Assembly: GCA_013398295.1 (NCBI GenBank)
Contig: VZSF01008169.1
Coordinates: 434,001-498,000 of the forward strand
Direction: 5' to 3'
Length of the DNA: 64,000 nt
From: Chionis minor
Lineage: Eukaryota; Chordata; Aves; Charadriiformes; Chionididae
Under the pieces are notes generated by a model, which had not been told where the DNA came from, did not search any database, and saw only the letters and a list, made by a program, of their open reading frames with translations. Shown one piece after another: positions 55,246-64,000 of the stretch. Positions within the stretch are counted from its first letter, which is position 1; the number at the start of each line of letters is the position of its first letter. A program made the position numbers and the translations under genes.

Positions 55246-58200
55246 TATGGACAATATGGATAACCCAAACTTGGAATTAGCAAGGGGTAAAAAAATCCCT
55301 AGCTTTGCTAGGAAAGAAAAACAGCAGTTAGGAAAATGACAATTAAACTCAGGGATGAGAGTTCTACAAACACCAACTCTTCACATGCACATCCAAAACC
55401 TTCTAAGGGGCAGGTTACAAAAAACCCCAATGCAACCTTCATTTCTGAATGACACCGAATGAACAAATGGGGTAGGTGTCTCTAAACTATGTCTCTGCTT
55501 CCTTGAGTCCAGCTACAGCTTTCACAGTCCCTGGAATCATCAGGGCATCCTGCAGCTCGTTCTACCGCTGAGCTGGTTCACAGACTGTGTACTACACTTG
55601 GCATTACACCTTCCTCACACTAACCACGGCACAGACAGAAACATGGATTAGCCAGTGAAACTATCCTTCCCCATCCAGGAGAACGGCTGGTTTTCCCACA
55701 AGATGGTGCCGGATAACGTCTAGTTATCCCACTGCAATAATAATAAATAATCAGATTTGATTGTATTTTAAACCAAATTTATATTAAATAATTAATAAAG
55801 TTTACTAAGACCTTCTTTAATGTTCCCAGAGTTCAGCTCCCCTATAAGCTTGCATGAGCAACACCAGCAACTTTGTAAATGATATAGCATGACTTTTAAG
55901 TAAGCAAGAAGCACAAGTATAATGGTCTTTGATAGCTCCTGTTGCCAAATATGTATTGCCTTTATGGTCACTAGAAACAAGATGACCATTCTAGGAAAAA
56001 TTTCATCATTATCTTAAATAAATTGTTACTTTATTAAAATGGGAATGAAGTTATCCTCTGATACTGAGACTAAAATTAGGAAATGAGAATATCAAGGGGC
56101 AATCTGATGACCTGTAACGGAGTTGGGAAGAGTCTGTTCCTTGATATTAGACATTATGTCATTGAAATAATGCAGGTGTAATGCTGATGAAGCATACAAA
56201 TAGTTTCATTTTGTACAAAATAATGAAGAATGCTTAGGCTGCAGTTTCGAAAATTACTTACTGAATTATTCAAATTAAACAAGAAAATGAATCCACCTCG
56301 ACTGGATTTATTTGTAAAGCAAGCTAAAAGGTCCTGACATCTTATTGGCAGGAGAAACCAGCAACACCACTTATTAGTATAAACATCAATTACCCCCCAC
56401 AAACCTCTGGTACAGGATTTTAATGTGTTTTAATAAGTCACTCAATTTCCAAGAGCCATTCTTGGTATAATGACAGCTACCGGTGTTGGTGCATACCTTC
56501 CAATTCTTTAACGCAAATAAATGGGAAATAATGGCTGTTCTTTGCTTCATAGTTATCAGGAGTGCCTGAAATGCAAAACTTATTTAATGTGCCATAAATA
56601 TTACTTACTGCTTGCTAGAGAAACAAAGACAGATTTTATTTGAAATTCAAAATTCTTGAGGTCATCTTACCTTTGTAGAAGTAGAGAACAATCTAATGTC
56701 TGTGACAATTCTACGTGAAACGCAGTAACTTGATGGAAAAATGACTGAAAGATTTACTGCGTTTTTTTTCTGCAGAAATTATTATTAAAGAACATTGATT
56801 TTTTTTTTAAAAAAAGGTAAGTAATACTGTAAAAATATCAAATGGATAATCATCACAAGAGCAAATCTGCACTTGGTTCTTATGTAGGCAATAACACATC
56901 TGTCTTCACCCCAGCAGATGCAGCTGTCCAGAGACTTAGCACACATTAGAGCTTACTGTAGTGCCCACCTTATCTCACAGGCCTAAAGAAAGAATCTGTC
57001 CCTGCTTCAAAAATAAAAATCACAGGCTCTGAATGATCTGAAAAATACCCAGAAGTTATGCAAAGCAGGACAGAAAAAAAAAAAAACATTTTTATTACTT
57101 TTCACTTAACATACAGATTAACGATTGTCAGCAGCACAGTGGAAGTAAATTTTCAAGAGTGATTTATATTTTGGGGAAAGAATGTTGCCTAAAGGAGTCT
57201 TAGAATATGAAGATAGCCTAAATGATTTAGCTTTTGGGATATACTGAGCAGCAAAAAGCAACCAGGTCTGGAAACAGCTTAGATGTCTAGAAAAAAGAAA
57301 TTAAAGGAATAAAAAACGTTTTAACACTGAGGGCACTGAGTGTCAAGAAGCATTGTACCTATTGATCTATGATGCTACTTTAAGTTTTTATGATTCTAGT
57401 ATTGAAAAAATTATAGTGGTATCTCAAAATATCACAATGTTCTCAAACTCTCTGGACAAGGTGCTTCTGGTGTTTTCTTACTCTGCTCCTTAACAGCCTG
57501 TGCTACGTGAAGCTGCTAGCAGAGGGACCTTCGGAACTCTTTCTCTTCTTTTCCCTGCCCCTGGGACACCAGCCACTTCATTGTAGCCCCACTTTGACTG
57601 TTCCCCTCTTGGGATCCAGAGGTTCACTGCCTTCCAGATTTCCCTCCCTCTCCTCCACTGGAGTAACTTTAGGCTGCTCTTGTTTGTCCCAAGAGGCAGG
57701 AGGAAGACTGAGAGGTGGCCTTCCTCCAGTCTCACCTTCCCTTGTAAGAGCTCATGCAGATTTCATCACTTCTAAGTAGGGAAGTGGCAATTGTAATGGA
57801 AGCAGATAAAGATACAGATTAGGGGTGGCATGGGTTAAACAGGATAATTGTGCACAAGATCAGTATCGTGAATATCATGCCACAGCGGGAGGAGGTATCG
57901 CTTCATAGATGTAAAATTAGGATACTATCATGCTACCAGTATCATTAGCAAGATAGTGGCTGATGTGATACCAGGAAGGAAGGAGGGCAAGGGAAAAATT
58001 AAGTTTGATTTGTTCTGTGTTAAGTTTAAGTTGACAATAAGAAATTTAATAGTTGATATAAGGCCAACATCACAGAATGGACGACAAGATGAGACTTGTT
58101 AATGTCATGTTGTGAATCGGTTACACAGAAAGGCAGCCTGAAGAGGTAAAGATTGATGAATAATATGGTTTAAATTGGGACGAGCAAATGCTATTGCCAG

Positions 58201-61003
58201 TGCCTGAGAACCCACTGAGACAGCAGGAACCAGGAGGAATATGATTCAGATAAAAGTTTTTTGAAGGAGTTAATATCAAGATACTGTCATTTTGTTGGCA
58301 AAACATTAAGAAAGACAGACTGGCTGGTAAAGACTCCAAAGCAGAGAGAGAGCCCAAAATAACAGAGATTCAATGTTCTTTCGTAATGTTTTCAGTATTT
58401 TATTTTAATCTGTCGCAAATTGCTGCTAACTGAAAATAGACCCAAATATTATCGGTTGGATTGTAAGTAAACTAGGCAGTCATTTTAAGTGCAGTATCCA
58501 TACTCTTGGTTTTTTAGATATGCTTTCCAAACACTCATCAAAAAGTGCTTTACTATTGCAGACTAGAACTCTACAGTGAAACAGTTGTAGCCCCTGTAGA
58601 TTTGTAGTTATGCAGTTGCTCTGGATAACTACAAATAAATGCAAATAATAAACCGAAAGCTAACCAAATGGCATACTGGAAGGACCGTGTAGATAGCTGT
58701 ATGAATATCGACATGTATCAGACCATCAGCATTAATATAGAACACCAGCTGTAAAAAAAAAACCCATTATGTAAACCAGATGACATTAATGAACAGCAAT
58801 CTTACTATGCAGTTGACTCTGAGACTTGCAGTAATGTTTGGAACAGTCCAATGACATTCCACTGTGCCCAAAGGACCCATGGATCGATGCAATGTCATTG
58901 GAAGTGCCAGAGTTATTACAATCAAAATAAAAGTGTGAGGTGAGGGGATGCAATGCATCACCATTAAAATTGAAACCCCTGGTATATCAGTGAAAGATCT
59001 CTGCAATGCCAGTGGAACATTTTGAAAAGAGTTACTGCATATTCCTCAGTTTTACCAAAAGTTCTCTAACCTTAAAAGATCACAACGGGCATCAGAAATC
59101 ACAGAATTACTAAAATATTTAAAAGATAATAACTTAACAAAATGAAGTTACAGCTACTTCAGTTATCCTATTGTTTAAGCATTGGATCCTGGAAATACAT
59201 GCGTGATCCAACTTCCCTTCAAAGAGGGCTGAGAATGAAGAACAGAATGGCAACTACAACTTTTAGTATCCTTTCACAAATTGAGGATAGACCTGGAATA
59301 GAAGCTTAATATAGTTCTTTCTTACAGAATGTACATCAAAGGACAATCAGTACCCTGAATCACATTCATTTAATCCTTAGCACAATGCTTTGTTTTGATG
59401 TAGATCAGTATACTGTAATTCCAAGGAAACTTGGAATGGACTTCATTCTGTGTATAACTACGTACTAATTAAGAAAAAACACCGTGGATACTGAATACTA
59501 AACAATTGCTAGAAAATGCTATGCTAGGAAGAAAAAGCTAATAAAAACTGTAGAATATAATTAAAATATGTTCATATCTTTTAGTGCTAAATAAAAGATA
59601 TGAGAGTAGAAAATGTGGCAATCAACTTGTGATGTTTACTTCTGAAGTTTAACTACTCAGTGTGTACAGAATTAGAGTTTGGATGCCTCAGCTCCCACTT
59701 ACTGCCTCCCTCTGAAAAGACAGCAGAGAAAACGTTCCCAGACATCAGCATAGAAACAATGAAATCACATTCAAATAAGTTAACTTTTAACTACAGTGTA
59801 ATGTGTCCTTAGCCTGGGGAGCTGGAGAGGTCTTCTGTTCCAAGATAAAAGGAGACAGAAAAATGGTGATACTGGTGAAGAATGTGGGGGTTCTTGTATT
59901 TGATCAGAAAATAACAAAGCTTCTTCAAAGAGATATGGCATTTTTATGCACTATCTATTCCATGTATTCAAATTATGTCAGCAAGAACAATCCTGACTGC
60001 TTCCTATACAGTAGCAGGACAGAGCGCCTCAATTTGGTAAGTACTCAAGAGCTGATTCTTTTTCTTTCTGCTATGAATCTGTTTTTCACATTGCTCACTT
60101 CCCCATGAACCTCAGAGATTTGATAGAGTGTATTTAATCTTCCATTGAAAGAGGCTATTGAGAAAAGTAAGAGAAGCTTTGAATTTAAGAGGAATTGGCA
60201 GCAATGAAAAGAAAAGTACAATCCTGAAAGATTTCAGAGCTATCACACCTCATTTCCAGGTCCCACCATAAATAAGATAAAGTAATAACTGTAAACACAA
60301 TATTGTAAATAAAAGTAAAGGAATAGAGGATTACAATCTATCAAAAGCCCAACCTAGACTGGATATTCATTATTATCCACATATTGTAATTCTCCACCTA
60401 TTTTCAGGGGAAAATTCCAGAATCCATTTCATGCATTATTACACTATTCCAATATCACATTGCCTTGCATATTATTATTTCTTTTCCACTGTACTGCAAT
60501 TACAATAAAAGAATGCAGTAATGTAGCCATTATCTACAAACGAAAATATGCAGTATACTCTGTATTCTTTAAACCTGCACATATAAAACACAACAGCGAA
60601 ATTCAACTTGACGACGCTTTATTTGTTTGTTTGTTTGTTCGCTGTAATCTCTGTTAATTAAGACAGATGTTAACTAGGGGGCACTGTGTACTCGAAGGAC
60701 CGAGCGTGAGGTTTGCTCCCTCCTTAAGGCCTGCATCTTGCGTTCCTTCAGCTCCCATCCATCAGGAAAGGACTGCCAGGTGAGCTGGCTGTCACTCCAG
60801 CCCGGGCTAATAGATTCTCCAGTGGCTTTTGTTACAGCTCATGTCACGCTATTAAAACTGTGCGCCTTGAAAATGGCATAACATATGTAGCTGAGACTTG
60901 TCAGCTCCAGGTAATCAGACACTGCTTGGTTTCAGAAGCAGATGCAGATGAGACTAGCAATATCAATATGCAAATCACAATGGTCCCTTGTCAGCACCAC
61001 TGT
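55246..61003. other. Intron-like DNA
   Basis: A plus-strand 101-codon frame at 59803-60108 contains a 25-nt segment between a strong acceptor and a perfect donor. A small inverted repeat lies at 58848-58901. No recognised repeat family. The last 350 bases become more GC-rich toward the exon at 61010. Confidence 0.55.
60622..60639 (+). repeat. (TTTG)n microsatellite
   Basis: About four and a half copies of tttg, ending ttgttc. Short simple repeat close to the 61-kb exon. Confidence 0.85.
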
Positions 61004-61009
61004 TCCTAC

Positions 61010-61117
61010 CTCTAATGGCCCTCGTAGAAAGTCTGTTTGCTCAGCTCCTACTTCCAGTGCTACATCGACAGAAGCAAAGGGGCGGCTGGCCATCTGCTGT
61101 CGCTCCCGCATAAGTTG
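61010..61117 (-). CDS. Predicted internal coding exon of an unidentified gene (partial CDS)
   Basis: Read on the minus strand this 108-nt segment is open in only one frame (36 codons); the other two frames contain stops. The peptide begins QLMRERQQMASRP and ends EQTDFLRGPLE, has no low-complexity bias and reads like normal globular or helical protein. On its 5' side is a strong acceptor, a T/C-rich run ending ccccatcag (61118-61126). On its 3' side is a donor, GAG|GTAGGA (61004-61009). The length is a multiple of three, phase 0 at both ends if the frame is right. The surrounding 300-400 bases are visibly richer in G+C than the flanking DNA. I do not recognise the family; no catalytic or binding motif is visible. 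The same gene could include the 15-kb segment, whose entry phase matches. Known: acceptor and donor consensus. Inferred: that it is spliced and translated. Confidence 0.68.
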
Positions 61118-61126
61118 CTGATGGGG

Positions 61127-64000
61127 AAAAAATGATGTTTTAACAAAACATTAAAAAATGCACCACATATTAGCCCGCCCATTAAAACACAAGAATGCAA
61201 ATAGCATGCAAATAGTAATATTTGTAATATTAAAGGCAGAAAGTTACACTAAATTATCGTCATCTATATTTACTTGAAAACTGAGCCCAGAGGGTTTATG
61301 TTGCCTACAAACGGTCTTTCAGCTTGAACTCTGATGAAATCTCCAAATGAAAGCTTCCCTAACTGACTAAATAACTTTGCTATTTGTGCAAGTTGCAAGC
61401 AAATATGGGGAAATGGTTGGTAAAAAGAGTTGAAGTCTAATTCCACTGATAATGCATGCATTAGAACACCTGCCAAGAACAAGTCCACTTGGCCTTCACA
61501 TTTTCATACTTTCATACTACTAAGCCAGATGGAGTTAATAGTGTCAGGACTCATAATTTTATGCACTGTCTTTTCTGCAGTTACTTATATATGAAGAATA
61601 ATATGTCAATATTGGGAAGCCTGCATCGGTGTATTTGAATATGATCAGCTATGTTCACAGAGCTTGTATAATCCCTTCCAATCATACCAGTGTGCACAGA
61701 AGTCTCCGGCAAAACCACAAAGCTAATTCATATTTCTTCCTCCATCTGTAATTATAATGCTTATTAAACTATGATGAATAAAAATGATGACCAGCACTAG
61801 ATATTACAGATCTTACTTCACTGGCGCAGTGCAACTAATAAAAGCATTATTAAATATTTAAAGTGAATGAGTCGTGCAATTAAAGTCATGTGCTCCTTCA
61901 ACTGAACAGGATGTCACAGCATCTTGAAGAGACAAAATGCTTGCAAAAATGTTTTATTAGAAAAGATTTTTAGTTTCAGTTTCTTATCATTTTTCTCCCT
62001 GTTATTTCTCTGGAAAGCTTAAAACATTAGAAACTGGTATTTGAATGTAAATGACACTAACACTGTGACGTACGGTTCATAAAAGCCTTTGAAATAATAA
62101 AAGGTATGTAAGCAAATATTTGCTGGCAGCTTACTAATAAACACTCTTGATTTAAGATCTGTTACAAAGCAACAACCTCATATTGTAATACTTCTCGTGC
62201 ACTTTTTCTTGACTTGTGTTTTAAGATAGTCTATAGAAACCTGAAGCACTTGCAAATGTTAACATCAGACCAGTACAGTAGCCTCCTAATGCACACCCAG
62301 TAGATTCCTAAGGCCTGGTTTTTATAAACATGCAGTATATTCGTCACTAAGCATCTGCGCAAATAGGCTCCCAGTGTACCATTCCAAGAGGACAATTGAT
62401 ATGCCTTTGGGTGAAACTGCACGTTTTATGTCCAGAATAGATAAAAGCTTATTTTGAATAGCTAGATGGTTAAAAATTAGGTTTTTAACCCTTCATTTAA
62501 AAATGAAACTGGTCATCTCTGTATACTGAATTACAGCGGCAGTGTTTTGCATCAATACAATATATTCATAGATTTTACAGCCAGAAAGAACTACTATGAA
62601 CCCCCAGCCTTACCAACAATTTCATGAAGACCACAAAAATTTAAAGCATTAAACACTGAGTCACATGCTAAAATCACTGTATCTAGCTCCCTTTTTTCCT
62701 ACAATAACAAAAATTAAAGAAAACAATGTTATTAGGCCGTCCTGCCATATGGAACTCATTACAGTACAAGTCTACAAAGCTATTGGCAAATGCTTACTTC
62801 TTAATGGGAAACCAAACATTGTTGTAAACAAATAGAATTGCTTGGGGAAAGTAGTTAAGTGAGCAGAATAACCTATGCTCCAAATGTACAAGCAATTATT
62901 TAAAAGATTTACTTAATATAGACTATAAAGGAATGTGTATTTGATCTGCTCTCTGTTTTGTAAGGCTAGTGGTTTTCTTCAGCTCTGCTCCTGGTCACGC
63001 GTTCAGTAAAACCTTTTCATTCACAAGGTAGTCACCGCAATTTTAATACGCTGTCATTTGAGAAGAGTACTATGAAGTAGATTCTTAATTAGCTCTGTAA
63101 ACAAGAACGGAAACTTTAAAATGTTCGGGCAGCTGAGTGCTTGCACATCAAAGAAAAGTGCTCTATGCAAAATACTGCTTCTTTCTGTTCAGTATTTTAA
63201 AGCTCCCTGTAAAGGCGCAGAACAAAAAAAAAAGATGTAATGAAGAGAAATATATGAAGACATTATGATGTTCAAAATGGGTTTTGTGGCCGGAAAAAGT
63301 CACTAACTCCCACCATCTGATACTGTTCATGTATCAAGGCTGGGACAAAGGCAAAGTTCCAGCTACAGAAAGCCTTGTGCGTTAGATTATCGCACGGCGG
63401 GTGGCATCAGGTGTGCCACCCTGTGCTCCAGTCACACGCTGGTTTCACACAGCCCTTACAGGTACAGGAAATTCCCATAATTCAGCCAAAGAAACAGGGA
63501 AACTCTCTGAACATGGGTATGAGAAGAAGAGTGAAAAAAGCCCTTCCTTTCCTTTTTCTCATAAGTCAAAGAGTTCAAAAAAACCTCACACAGATGTCAT
63601 CATAGCTGAGGCACAATAAAGAGGGGACAGTGGAAAGTGGAACTACGCAGTTGTTACTTATATACTCATATCCAAAATAAATTTACTGCTTTGAAAATCA
63701 TACAAACAAAGAGTAAATACATACTTCTTCAGTAATTACAGATATGTACTTGGAGACAAAGAATAGATGGGCATTATTAACATGTAATATTAGAATATTT
63801 TATCACACATTTAATTTACAATATTCAGAATTAAGCACATGCCTAAATATTCACTTCAAACTATGGGAAATTCAAAACATTATTTTCTCAGCATAGGACT
63901 GAGAAATTCAATGAGCATTTATCTGACTGAGCAGACAACCACTTTCAAGGTCTACCATAATTTTAAATCCCATTAAGTAAAAGAGTATTGACAAGATTAA
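61127..64000. other. Intron-like DNA, upstream of the 61-kb exon on the minus strand
   Basis: AT-rich with no recognised repeat or convincing exon. A 72-codon minus-strand frame at 61270-61488 lies close to the predicted exon but lacks matching splice signals. A somewhat GC-richer stretch at 63360-63480 shows two overlapping plus-strand frames without recognisable content. Confidence 0.5.

Noticed and set aside
58848..58901. Perfect 11-bp inverted repeat (ccaatgacatt / aatgtcattgg) with a 32-base spacer
   Set aside because: Too short and isolated; no extended pairing to suggest a microRNA precursor.

Overview
This window looks like a stretch of an avian nuclear genome. It is AT-rich, has no operon-like or dense coding, and contains three CR1 (chicken repeat 1) LINE fragments. 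One of them has the 3' end typical of avian CR1, finishing in 'ccattctgtgattctatag'. Almost all open reading frames of 60-140 codons are short, low-complexity or on both strands at once, as expected by chance in intronic or intergenic vertebrate DNA.

The most gene-like signals are short minus-strand segments that are open in one frame and flanked by splice-site consensus. The best are 61010-61117 (108 nt, 36 codons) and 15071-15243 (173 nt, 57 codons plus 2 nt); 10234-10299 (66 nt) is weaker. The phases of the first two are compatible, so they could be exons of one gene transcribed right to left, with most of the window as its introns. I do not recognise the protein and give no symbol. Several weaker candidates (8981-9026, 9423-9457, 21534-21573, 26068-26144 and 32361-32450 on minus; 51231-51312 on plus) are recorded with low confidence.

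Layout: 1-8.9 kb is unannotated AT-rich DNA with a 59-bp duplication carrying an inverted hairpin loop (5.2 kb). At 8.9-15.3 kb lie the candidate 3' exons. At 15.3-29.7 kb is intron-like DNA with a 52-bp purine-pyrimidine alternating tract (27.3 kb). At 29.7-30.3 kb is a degenerate tandem array of about 150-165 bp units. At 30.3-46.3 kb is intron-like DNA with a TATA-containing segment (32.4 kb) and an exact 36-bp tandem duplication (35.0 kb). At 46.3-47.8 kb two CR1 copies lie head to tail. At 47.8-61.0 kb is intron-like DNA with an old reversed CR1 (54.8-55.2 kb). The best exon candidate is at 61.0 kb, followed by unannotated DNA to the end. No rRNA, tRNA, CRISPR array or bacterial-type feature was seen. 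No wholly new system is evident; the unassigned exons and the degenerate tandem array are the most worthwhile leads.
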